In this document: in pieces, positions 14,774 to 21,753 of the stretch
How positions within the stretch are numbered: position 1 is the first letter of the stretch
How the letters are laid out: the number at the start of each line of letters is the position of its first letter
Assembly: GCA_910586425.1 (NCBI GenBank)
Contig: CAJUHL010000017.1
Location: 1 to 33,542, forward strand
Direction: 5' to 3'
DNA length: 33,542 nucleotides
Source: an uncultured Bacilli bacterium
Lineage (GTDB): Bacteria; Bacillota_I; Bacilli_A; RF39; UBA660
Translations under genes and position numbers: made by a program
Notes under the pieces: model-generated
Seen by the model: only the letters and a program-made list of their open reading frames with translations
Databases searched by the model: none
What the model was told of the DNA's origin: nothing

Positions 14774-17092
14774 ATGTCTAAAAAAAACATAGAAGGGTTT
14801 TTGAGTAACCCTTTTTTCGTTGCTCTAAAATCTAAATTAAATGAAGAAGATGTCAAAAGAATTCTTAATAAGGAATTAAACTATTATACGAACCAATTTA
14901 ATGAACATATATATAGGGGTTTATGGAATGCTTATCTTGATAGGCACAAGGAAATTCAGAATATACGAGAATTTCAAGAAGATTTTGAAGCTATAACGAA
15001 AGAAGCTTTGATTGACTATCTTGCTGAAGAAGATGTTTTTGAATATTTTATTGAGGAAGAAGAAACAATAAAATTAATGAATCTTATCAAAAGAAAGCAG
15101 TATAATGCAAAATTAGTGAATCAAACGTTAAGTAAAATTAATTACTTTATTAATAGGATAACTAATGATGCGTCATTAAAAGATACGGACCTTCCTTTAC
15201 TTCTAGATAGAGATATCAAGAGAAGAGTAAATGAGTTTAATGACAACTATGTTTTACAAAAAATGACAACTTTAAAAACCGTAGTAGATAAAGTGTCATC
15301 AGGAGTTAAAGCAGAATGCTACTTAGAATTTTCAAAAGGATATTATGAGTATCGTAAGGAATATTCTAAGGAGTTAACGGATTATATTTTTCAAAAGCAT
15401 GGATACAATTATAGTGGTAATCATGGTTGGGAAGAGAGTTTTTCATTTTTGTTCGGAAGAACTTCAGATGACATAGTATTAAGTCTTGCAGTAGTAGATG
15501 ATGAGAATTTTTGGGTCTTTAATAGTATATCTAAAAAAACAATCCTATCTTTTGCATTCTTAGTAGCAAAATATAATGACCTTAGTCATGCAAAAAAAAT
15601 AATAGATTATGCATTTGAACAGGCATGTAAGAATCCGATATGTAAGTATTTATATACAAACAAACTAAGTTTATATATTTCTTTAAAGCCGCATGAGAAA
15701 ATGATTAATTATTGTGTTCACAGACTAGAAAATCGTTTGAGTTCTGTTACGACAAAAAAGATAGATGAGGGAGATTATAATGGATTTTTATTTCCATTAT
15801 ATGAGGGTTTTGACAAGCAGGTTCTTAAGGGAAAAGAGATATTTACTAATTTTATCAAAAAGGCATATCTTAAAAATGCAAATGAAATATTTAGAATTTT
15901 TCAAAATCCAGAGACTATAATTCAAGAAGAAACTATAGAGAATAATAGGATTCAAAAACGTAGGCTATCCTTGGATACTATGTTAGAAGCGTATTATTTA
16001 GGGTATGATGAATCAAATGATGTGAAAAAATTTATGTATGGATATTATGAAAATTTTGGCAATGTTGATTCTATTCTTGGAAGAATGTATTTTCGTTGTT
16101 ATATCATAGATAAATTAACAGGTAATATCTCTAACGAGTGCTTATACGAAGTATTTTTTGATATTTTTCAAATGATAGAAAATAAGTTTGGTATTCAGTG
16201 TTCTTATAGGATTAATCATGATTTAAGAAATAAAAATTATCTATTACTTAAAGAAATTCTTAGGAAGTATGGTTTGACTTTAGATGATTCTTATAAAAAA
16301 GAATATATTACAGCCTTATTAGATCGTAAATATGCTTCCTATGAAGAGGTCGAATTATTTCCTCAATTAGAACAATTTGGAGATGCAATATATGAACTGG
16401 CGGTTGACAATATCATATTTTATAACCCAAATACAACGCTAACACATCAAAGAAGAGAAGATTTTGTTAAAGCTGAAGCTCAAATCAAAGTTTCACAAAA
16501 ATTGAACTTAAATAAACTTTACATTTCTAACCTTCATGATTCTTTAAATTCAAAATATTTAGACTATGAGAAAATTGAGATGGGTTTATCAAATGAATTA
16601 CAAGGAAATTATATTGCAGACTCTTTAGAAATGATTATTGGTGTTTTAGCAAAAGAATTTGGTGTGCAGAAAGCTTTAGATTTTACAACAAAAATAATCT
16701 TAGAAACTAACCCTGATTTAGAACCCCCAAAATTTTTGGAATTCAATATCGTATCTTTATATACTACTTTAAATAAAAAGGAATTTTCAGAATCTTTTGA
16801 AACAGCAGATTACCTTAATAAAATCTATCCAGGTCCGTTTTGTGATGGTTATAATGATTATGAAAAAGAATATGATATTTTACAGCAAGCATTACATAAG
16901 ATTTTAAGCATATGTATCATGGGTAATGATACCAAAGAAAAACGCACTATGATAGCGCATAATAGTGAAATACTATCAATAGGTCCAAGGCGAGAATTTC
17001 AATATGTTGCGTCTTATCTATATTATGGTATAGAAGAAACAATCAAGAGATATCGTTTTATAATGGAATCTAATTCTAAAGAGACTAAATAA
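14774..17092 (+). CDS. Large protein with C-terminal RNase III-like domain
   Basis: A 772-residue protein; ATG with AAGGAGG 7 bp upstream. Residues 1-500 are mostly helical and match no family I recognise. Residues ~515-645 read as an RNase III domain: QLEQFGDAIYEL (E533, D537), then HQRREDFVKAEAQ in the place of the LTxxRxxLV helix, and IADSLEMIIGV (D616, E619). These are the four metal-binding acidic residues of RNase III. The first glutamate of the ERLEFLGD motif is replaced by proline 530. No double-stranded-RNA-binding domain follows; ~125 further residues of unknown type end the protein. It heads an operon with viperin-like, Smr and small Asn-rich genes. I infer a dsRNA- or structured-RNA-cleaving effector whose large N-terminus senses or binds a partner. 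Confidence 0.75.
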   Translation: MSKKNIEGFLSNPFFVALKSKLNEEDVKRILNKELNYYTNQFNEHIYRGLWNAYLDRHKEIQNIREFQEDFEAITKEALIDYLAEEDVFEYFIEEEETIKLMNLIKRKQYNAKLVNQTLSKINYFINRITNDASLKDTDLPLLLDRDIKRRVNEFNDNYVLQKMTTLKTVVDKVSSGVKAECYLEFSKGYYEYRKEYSKELTDYIFQKHGYNYSGNHGWEESFSFLFGRTSDDIVLSLAVVDDENFWVFNSISKKTILSFAFLVAKYNDLSHAKKIIDYAFEQACKNPICKYLYTNKLSLYISLKPHEKMINYCVHRLENRLSSVTTKKIDEGDYNGFLFPLYEGFDKQVLKGKEIFTNFIKKAYLKNANEIFRIFQNPETIIQEETIENNRIQKRRLSLDTMLEAYYLGYDESNDVKKFMYGYYENFGNVDSILGRMYFRCYIIDKLTGNISNECLYEVFFDIFQMIENKFGIQCSYRINHDLRNKNYLLLKEILRKYGLTLDDSYKKEYITALLDRKYASYEEVELFPQLEQFGDAIYELAVDNIIFYNPNTTLTHQRREDFVKAEAQIKVSQKLNLNKLYISNLHDSLNSKYLDYEKIEMGLSNELQGNYIADSLEMIIGVLAKEFGVQKALDFTTKIILETNPDLEPPKFLEFNIVSLYTTLNKKEFSESFETADYLNKIYPGPFCDGYNDYEKEYDILQQALHKILSICIMGNDTKEKRTMIAHNSEILSIGPRREFQYVASYLYYGIEETIKRYRFIMESNSKETK

Positions 17093-17145
17093 TAAAAAGA
17101 ATATAGGAGTAAAGCTATAGAAATATAGTTTAAGGAGATATAAAA

Positions 17146-17934
17146 TTGATAAACAATATTACTTTTAATTTACATTTTACAGATTTATGTGATTTTAGTT
17201 GTAAGCATTGCTTTGTTACTAAACAAGGAAAGGAATTGTCATTAAAAGAGATTTGTTGTATTGTTGATAAGATAGCAATTTATGCTTATGAGACAAAAAC
17301 TAAAGTTAGAATAAATTTGGCAGGTGGGGAACCACTTATTTCGAAGAATATACAATCTATAATAGATTATATTTATTCTAAAGAAATTGAAGTTTCTATT
17401 ATTACAAATGGAAATGGACTGACAAAACAATTTATTGAACATAATAAGGATAAGCTTTCAATGATTGGGATAAGCATTGACTCGTTAAAACACGATACAA
17501 ATTGTATTATGGAGAGATGTGAAAAAGGAAAAACCATTTCAGAAGAAGAAATGGTTGAGAAATGTCTATGGATTAAAACAAATGGTATAAAACTTAAAAT
17601 TAATACTTGTATAACATCTTTAAATAAGGATGAAAATTTATGTGAATTTTATAAAAAGGTTAATCCTAATAGAATAAAAATACTAAGAGTATTAAGTGAT
17701 AAACCTAAGGATAATCTTTATGTGATTACGGACAAAGAATGGGAGAATGTACAAAGAAAATATAAAGATTTAGGAGCTGTATTCGAAGACAATGATTATA
17801 TGAGGGAGAATTATATTATTATTGATTCTTCAGCTAATCTAACAAAGAATAACCTTCATTTTAGTAATAATTCATTATTAAATAAAGATGTTTACGAGTG
17901 TTTAAAATCTTTAAACAAAGTAAAAGAGGGTTAA
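17146..17934 (+). CDS. Viperin-like radical SAM enzyme (pVip-type)
   Basis: A 262-residue protein from TTG, chosen because AAGGAG lies 8 bp before it. The CDFSCKHCF cluster (C15, C19, C22) binds the 4Fe-4S centre. RINLAGGEP is the SAM-binding GGEP motif. VSIITNGNGLT, IGISIDS, KLKINTCI and NPNRIKILRVL follow in the order and spacing of viperin, as does EDNDYMRENYIIID near the end. Viperins convert CTP/UTP/GTP to 3'-deoxy-3',4'-didehydro nucleotides that stop viral RNA polymerases. Differences: the usual GRG after the ISIDS helix reads MERCEKGK, and the C-terminal tail is short. It lies 53 bp behind the RNase III-like gene and 3 bp before the Smr gene, so it is one operon. Activity is inferred. 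Confidence 0.8.
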   Translation: MINNITFNLHFTDLCDFSCKHCFVTKQGKELSLKEICCIVDKIAIYAYETKTKVRINLAGGEPLISKNIQSIIDYIYSKEIEVSIITNGNGLTKQFIEHNKDKLSMIGISIDSLKHDTNCIMERCEKGKTISEEEMVEKCLWIKTNGIKLKINTCITSLNKDENLCEFYKKVNPNRIKILRVLSDKPKDNLYVITDKEWENVQRKYKDLGAVFEDNDYMRENYIIIDSSANLTKNNLHFSNNSLLNKDVYECLKSLNKVKEG

Positions 17935-17937
17935 ACT

Positions 17938-18183
17938 ATGACTTTAGAACTTGTTTTACATGGTCTAACACCTAGCATAGCCATTCAAAGAATCCAACGT
18001 TTTATAGTTGAAAATCCTCAATGTGATTGTATTGAAATCATCCATGGGTATAATAAAGGCAAGAAGTTAAAATTTGTTTTAGAAGATAAGAATAATCTTC
18101 ACAATAAAAGAGTTATAAAGACTTTGCCAGTACCATTTAACGCAGGAAGAACATTTATATTCTTAAACTCTAAGAATAGCTAA
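17938..18183 (+). CDS. Small Smr-domain protein
   Basis: An 81-residue single-domain protein. LVLHGLTPSIAIQRIQRFI gives the first Smr motif (H8), and IEIIHGYNKGKKLK (H36-G37) the second HG-x-G-type motif. A basic strand and IKTLPVPFNAGRTFIFL end the fold. Smr domains bind and nick RNA or DNA, and stand-alone forms act on mRNAs with collided ribosomes. It starts three bases after the viperin-like stop, so it is surely co-transcribed. Tiny Smr proteins are common in Firmicutes, so it could also be a housekeeping gene captured in the operon. Confidence 0.8.
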   Translation: MTLELVLHGLTPSIAIQRIQRFIVENPQCDCIEIIHGYNKGKKLKFVLEDKNNLHNKRVIKTLPVPFNAGRTFIFLNSKNS

Positions 18184-18222
18184 GTGCGTATATTTAAAAA
18201 ATAATGAAGAGAGGTGAAACTA

Positions 18223-18387
18223 ATGGGGAAAAATGGACAAGGTGTATCATCCAATACACATACACAACAGCAAAGAGATCATTATGCTAATCAGCACAAT
18301 CCTAACAATGCTGCACATCGTGCAAATAATAATAACCATGCTAATCAATTGAATCCTAATAATTCAAATTATAAAGGAAGAAAATAA
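18223..18387 (+). CDS. 54-aa Asn/His/Gln-rich microprotein
   Basis: MGKNGQGVSSNTHTQQQRDH opens a hydrophilic peptide with two copies of an (Y/H)ANQxNPNN unit separated by ~17 residues, ending NYKGRK. GAGAGGTGA lies 6 bp before the ATG, so it is clearly translated. There is no hydrophobic segment, cysteine or signal. It is last in the operon, 39 bp behind the Smr gene and just before a long hairpin. The function is unknown; low complexity and charge suggest a disordered RNA- or protein-binding peptide (inference). It is short enough to be missed by gene finders. Confidence 0.7.
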   Translation: MGKNGQGVSSNTHTQQQRDHYANQHNPNNAAHRANNNNHANQLNPNNSNYKGRK

Positions 18388-18395
18388 GATTAGAA

Positions 18396-18440
18396 TCAAA
18401 GCCTTACCTATTGAGAGATTCCCAATTAGTAAGGCTTTGA
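18396..18440 (+). terminator. Long hairpin ending the RNase III/viperin-like operon
   Basis: A perfect 12-bp stem TCAAAGCCTTAC (18396-18407)/GTAAGGCTTTGA (18429-18440) with partial inner pairing. No strict T-run follows (AATTATTATATTATTTT), so it may both terminate and protect the mRNA end. Confidence 0.65.
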
Positions 18441-18505
18441 AATTATTATATTATTTTGATTTCACAAATTTATAAAGTGACCTCTTTAAAAATATCACTA
18501 ATTTA

Positions 18506-18534
18506 TTGAAAAAAAAGATAAAATATGATATTAT
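18506..18534 (+). promoter_or_regulatory. Promoter of tRNA-Thr
   Basis: TTGAAA (18506-18511), 17-bp spacer, TATTAT (18529-18534), about 50 bp before the tRNA. Confidence 0.55.
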
Positions 18535-18586
18535 TTAAAATACGAAAGAAATTAAATATAAATTGGTTATTTTCTTCCAGTAAGAT

Positions 18587-18662
18587 GCCGAATTAGCTCA
18601 GTTGGTAGAGCAACGCACTCGTAACGCGTAGGTCGTAGGTTCGAGCCCTATTTTCGGCACCA
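18587..18662 (+). tRNA. tRNA-Thr (anticodon CGT) with two stem mismatches
   Basis: The cloverleaf is clear: acceptor GCCGAAT, D-arm GCTC...GAGC, anticodon CGT at 18620-18622, T-loop TTCGAGC and an encoded CCA. Two positions break pairing: T7 opposite T66 at the base of the acceptor stem, and A31 opposite C39 closing the anticodon loop. It is functional or a decaying copy; promoter and terminator are intact. Confidence 0.85.
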
Positions 18663-18674
18663 TCAAAATATGTC

Positions 18675-18710
18675 AAGTCTAAAGTAGTATAAATTTTAGA
18701 CTTTTTCTTT
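18675..18710 (+). terminator. Rho-independent terminator of tRNA-Thr
   Basis: AAGTCTAAA (18675-18683) pairs perfectly with TTTAGACTT (18695-18703), followed by TTTTTCTTTTTATT-like U-rich sequence. Confidence 0.8.
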
Positions 18711-18771
18711 TTATTAAGTTAGAACAATATGATATAATATTTATAATAATATGTTAGAAAGGGCTAAGAAT

Positions 18772-19509
18772 ATGAATATATTAGTAGTAAATGATGATGG
18801 AGTTCATGCTATAGGAATTGAAAAATTAGCTTTAAAGCTACGAAAATATGGAGAAGTTGTTGTATGTGGTCCTGATACAGGAAGAAGTGCATCTGGACAC
18901 TCTATTATGCTCCATGCTCCGCTTTCCTTTAAATTTTTAGAAAAGAAAAATGATATTAATTGGTATACCACCAATGGTATGCCTGCAGACTGTGTAAGAT
19001 TATCAGTGGCATTGCTTGAAAAACCTTTTGATATTGTGTTTTCGGGAATAAATAATGGATTAAATATAGGGACGGATATAATATATTCAGGTACTGTTGC
19101 TGCCGCAAGAGAAGCACAAATAGAAGGTATTCCTTCAGTTGCCATCTCTACTGATTTTGATAGCTTTGAGATCGTAGATCAAGAGTTAGATAAGCTATTA
19201 GAATTTATATTTAAAAATCATTTGTATCATAAAAGCTATGTCCTTAATGTTAATTTTCCAAATTCAAAATTTAAATCCTCTTTAGGTTATAAGGCATGTA
19301 AGCAAGGAATAAAGAGCTTTATGCCTAAATTTGGCCAAAACGAAAACAAGGAGTATATAGAAATTGGATCTACTATTTCATATGATAATAGAGAGGATAC
19401 AGATGTTTATTTATCTAACAAAGGTTATATAACTTTTGTACCATTACAGGTTGAACAAACTCTTATCCCTATGGTTGACCAATTGAAAAAAATAGAAGAG
19501 CTTGATTGA
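18772..19509 (+). CDS. surE: 5'/3'-nucleotidase SurE
   Basis: Start set at ATG 18772, which gives the normal MNILVVNDDG N-terminus and has AGAAAGGG 8 bp upstream; an ATG at 18751 would add seven non-conserved residues. The 245-residue enzyme has the metal/phosphate motifs: NDDG (8-11), GPDTGRSASGHSI with the catalytic serine loop, a TNGMPADC segment and SGINNGLNIGTDIIYSGTVAAAREA. It dephosphorylates nucleoside monophosphates in stationary phase and stress. A TATAAT at 18733-18738 is the likely -10. The stop lies in the first arm of a duplicated terminator shared with the convergent lacI-type gene. Confidence 0.93.
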   Translation: MNILVVNDDGVHAIGIEKLALKLRKYGEVVVCGPDTGRSASGHSIMLHAPLSFKFLEKKNDINWYTTNGMPADCVRLSVALLEKPFDIVFSGINNGLNIGTDIIYSGTVAAAREAQIEGIPSVAISTDFDSFEIVDQELDKLLEFIFKNHLYHKSYVLNVNFPNSKFKSSLGYKACKQGIKSFMPKFGQNENKEYIEIGSTISYDNREDTDVYLSNKGYITFVPLQVEQTLIPMVDQLKKIEELD

Positions 19510-19527
19510 AATAGAAGAGCTTGATTG
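19490..19527. repeat. 19-bp tandem duplication over the surE stop
   Basis: AAATAGAAGAGCTTGATTG occurs at 19490-19508 and again at 19509-19527. It duplicates the left arm of the terminator, so two alternative left arms can pair with the single right arm. Confidence 0.9.
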
Positions 19528-19544
19528 AAAGCTCTTCTATTTTT
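19509..19544. terminator. Terminator between convergent surE and the lacI-type gene
   Basis: A perfect 14-bp stem AAATAGAAGAGCTT (19509-19522)/AAGCTCTTCTATTT (19529-19542), loop GATTGA, followed by TTCTTTTC on the plus strand. The right arm includes the stop codon of the minus-strand regulator (19537-19539). Confidence 0.85.
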
Positions 19545-20574
19545 CTTTTCTATATGTAGTAGAACGAAAATATATTTTTGGACTGATAATGACTCTTTTG
19601 ATAGGAGCAGTAGGATTTTCAATTCTTCGAAGTAGGGTTTTGATAGTTTCAACTCCCAATTGTTCTTTATGAATGCCGATGCTTGTTATGGTGGGATTAT
19701 TTAAAATGGCTTCAGAAACATTATCATATCCTACTACCATAGCTGCTTCTGGTATTTTAATATTAAGCTCCTTTAAGGCATTGCAAACGGATCGTGCTAT
19801 AAAATCATTACTACAGATAAAACATTGTGGCTTGTGTTTTAATTTAAGAATTTCAGTTTTAATTGAATTTACATTACCATAATCAAAACAATCACTTCTT
19901 AAAATATCATCTGATTTATGATGAGCAATATCCTCTTGTAAAAGTGCTGTTATCATACCATGGTAACGATCTTGAAAGCTTAAGCAATGCTTATAATCGC
20001 CAACAAAACAAAACTTTGTTATTCCATATTTTTTTATTAAATATTTAGTTATTTCAAAAACAGGCTGATTATTATTGGTTTCAACTATATCATACTTACC
20101 TTCTATGGAATTTCCAAAGGTACAGAAATCAACAAAGCAAATGGGTTTATTTAAATGTATAAGCTTGGTAATAAAATCTTTATCAAAGGATTCAATGGTT
20201 AAAATTCCATCTGCCTCAAAATCTTTTACATAGCTTAAGAAACCTTCAAAAGTATTTATATCCTTATTAAAAATATACTGAAATAATTCATAATGGTGAT
20301 CATAACAATAGTTTTCAATACTTTTAATAATAGGTACAAAATAATGAATATTGTTAAGAGGCTTACCTGAAATAAGAAGTATGCGGTATTTTTTATCCTT
20401 AGCAATTTCATTTTTTTCTATATTTAAAGATTTATAATTTAATTCTTTGGCCTTATGAATTACAATTTCTCTAGTTTTAGGTGGAACGTATTGTCCATTT
20501 AATGCTTTAGCTACAGTATTTCTAGAAAGCCCAAGTTGTTCGGCAATATCTTTTATAGTTATTGCTTTTTTCAT
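19537..20574 (-). CDS. LacI-family transcriptional repressor of the fructan locus
   Basis: The start at 20574 gives MKKAITIKDIAEQLGLSRNT with GAGGTG 6 bp upstream; upstream GTG/ATG codons at 20583 and 20580 overlap that site. Residues 5-50 are the LacI helix-turn-helix (IKDIAEQLGLSRNTVAKALN) and hinge helix. Residues ~60-345 form the periplasmic-binding-protein-like effector domain (SNDFIARSVCNALKELNIKIPEAAMVVGYDN is conserved in place; quoted here by its ends, 20 or fewer per motif: GYDNVSEAILNNPTITSIGI). It is transcribed away from the sugar operon and very likely binds the palindromes at 20623-20679, lifting off with fructose, sucrose or a fructan fragment (inference). Confidence 0.92.
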   Translation of the reverse strand: MKKAITIKDIAEQLGLSRNTVAKALNGQYVPPKTREIVIHKAKELNYKSLNIEKNEIAKDKKYRILLISGKPLNNIHYFVPIIKSIENYCYDHHYELFQYIFNKDINTFEGFLSYVKDFEADGILTIESFDKDFITKLIHLNKPICFVDFCTFGNSIEGKYDIVETNNNQPVFEITKYLIKKYGITKFCFVGDYKHCLSFQDRYHGMITALLQEDIAHHKSDDILRSDCFDYGNVNSIKTEILKLKHKPQCFICSNDFIARSVCNALKELNIKIPEAAMVVGYDNVSEAILNNPTITSIGIHKEQLGVETIKTLLRRIENPTAPIKRVIISPKIYFRSTTYRKEK

Positions 20575-20593
20575 ATCCATCACCTCAACTCTT

Positions 20594-20621
20594 ATTATAC
20601 AATATTTGACTTAAAACACAA
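20594..20621 (-). promoter_or_regulatory. Promoter of the lacI-type gene
   Basis: On the minus strand TATAAT at 20594-20599 with a weak TTGTGT at 20616-20621 (16-bp spacer). The nearer operator arm lies just upstream of it, which would allow autoregulation. Confidence 0.5.
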
Positions 20622-20622
20622 G

Positions 20623-20679
20623 AAAAATGTGCAAATGCACACAAAAAACGATTTCAACGTTGTGCATTTGCACATTTTT
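20623..20679. promoter_or_regulatory. Double LacI-type operator in a 19-bp inverted repeat
   Basis: Left arm AAAAATGTGCAAATGCACA (20623-20641) is the exact reverse complement of TGTGCATTTGCACATTTTT (20661-20679), with a 19-bp spacer. Each arm also contains a palindrome (TGTGCA-NN-TGCACA) of the size bound by one LacI dimer, centres 33 bp apart, about three helical turns. This suits cooperative binding by two dimers between the divergent genes. Confidence 0.8.
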
Positions 20680-20700
20680 TTGTTTCTTCAAAAATTATAT

Positions 20701-20728
20701 TTGAAAAAAAGATAAATTGAAGTATTAT
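20701..20728 (+). promoter_or_regulatory. Promoter of the fructan transport operon
   Basis: TTGAAA (20701-20706), 16-bp spacer, TATTAT (20723-20728). The operator lies just upstream and a cre site just downstream. Confidence 0.6.
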
Positions 20729-20733
20729 TTAAT

Positions 20734-20747
20734 TGAAAACGATATCA
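20734..20747 (+). promoter_or_regulatory. cre site (CcpA catabolite-repression box)
   Basis: TGAAAACGATATCA matches the cre consensus TGWAANCGNTNWCA at every position. Placed at about the transcription start, it would mediate glucose repression by CcpA. Confidence 0.8.
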
Positions 20748-20776
20748 TTTTAAGTTAATAAAAAAGGAGGGGAAGT

Positions 20777-21748
20777 ATGGAAAACAATTTAGCATTAGAA
20801 ATAGATGCTCCTGAGGTTCTAAACCTTCAGCTGACAAAATGGGAAAAGTGGAAGATGAACTTCAAAAGAAGATGGTGGAGTATTTTATTTATTATTCCAG
20901 CTTTTATTTACATTATTATATTTTGCTACGTACCTATGTATGGAATTATTATAGCATTTCAAGATTTTATTCCAGGTGATAGCATTTTTGGAGGTAATGC
21001 AATTTGGGTTGGCTGGGATAATTTTAAGGCATTCTTTGCAATACCTAATTTTAAAGAAATCTTTATGAATACCTTCACACTTTGTTTATTTGGATTTTTG
21101 GTTGGTTTTCCATTACCAATTATAGTTGCATTATTATTGAATTCATTAAGATCTAAAAAGAAGCAAAAGGTTTTACAAACCATATTTTATGCACCACACT
21201 TTATTTCACTCGTGGTATTAGTTGGAATCCTGTATTTGTTTTTTGGTTCTAATGGTTTAATAAACAATATCATAAATAGAATGGGAGGATCAACATACCC
21301 ATTCTTTTTAAAGAAGGAAGCCTTTCAACCCTTATTCATATTATCCGGAAATTGGCAGGATTTTGGTTGGTCAGCCATAATTTATTTGGCAGCCTTAGCT
21401 GGGGTTGATCCAGCGCTACATGAGGCAGCAAAGATAGATGGCGCTTCCAGATTTAAGCGTATCTTTAGTGTGGATTTACCAGCAATTGCTCCTACTATCT
21501 CAATGCTGTTAATCTTGTCCATAGGGAATCTCATGAGTTGTGGATATGAAAAGGTATTGTTAATGCAAACGGATGGCAATATTGAAACCAGCCAAATCTT
21601 ATCAACCTATGTATACAATATGGGACTTATCGGTGGTGATTATAGCCTAACTACTGCAGCCGGCTTATTCAATTCGGTTATCAACATAATCTTGCTTGTT
21701 ATAGCCAATTATGCATCTAAAAAATTCTCAGAAAATAGTATGTGGTGA
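20777..21748 (+). CDS. ABC sugar transporter permease, LplB/YteP type
   Basis: A 323-residue protein with six hydrophobic segments after a charged N-terminus, starting IIPAFIYIIIFCYVPMYGII. The EAA loop, important for contact with the ATPase, is visible as EAAKIDGASRFKRIFSVDLP (~residues 215-234). This type imports oligosaccharides together with a large lipoprotein and a shared MsmX-like ATPase. AAAGGAGGGG precedes the ATG. It is the first gene of the operon behind promoter, operator and cre. Confidence 0.93.
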   Translation: MENNLALEIDAPEVLNLQLTKWEKWKMNFKRRWWSILFIIPAFIYIIIFCYVPMYGIIIAFQDFIPGDSIFGGNAIWVGWDNFKAFFAIPNFKEIFMNTFTLCLFGFLVGFPLPIIVALLLNSLRSKKKQKVLQTIFYAPHFISLVVLVGILYLFFGSNGLINNIINRMGGSTYPFFLKKEAFQPLFILSGNWQDFGWSAIIYLAALAGVDPALHEAAKIDGASRFKRIFSVDLPAIAPTISMLLILSIGNLMSCGYEKVLLMQTDGNIETSQILSTYVYNMGLIGGDYSLTTAAGLFNSVINIILLVIANYASKKFSENSMW

Positions 21749-21753
21749 TAAAT

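Noticed and set aside
18804..19145. Minus-strand ORF opposite surE
   Set aside because: Shadow of the strongly conserved SurE coding frame, with no ribosome site.
18772..19509. surE as a member of the viperin-like operon (nucleotide clearance partner)
   Set aside because: A hairpin, a tRNA gene with its own promoter and terminator, and a separate -10 box lie between them; housekeeping placement is the simpler reading.
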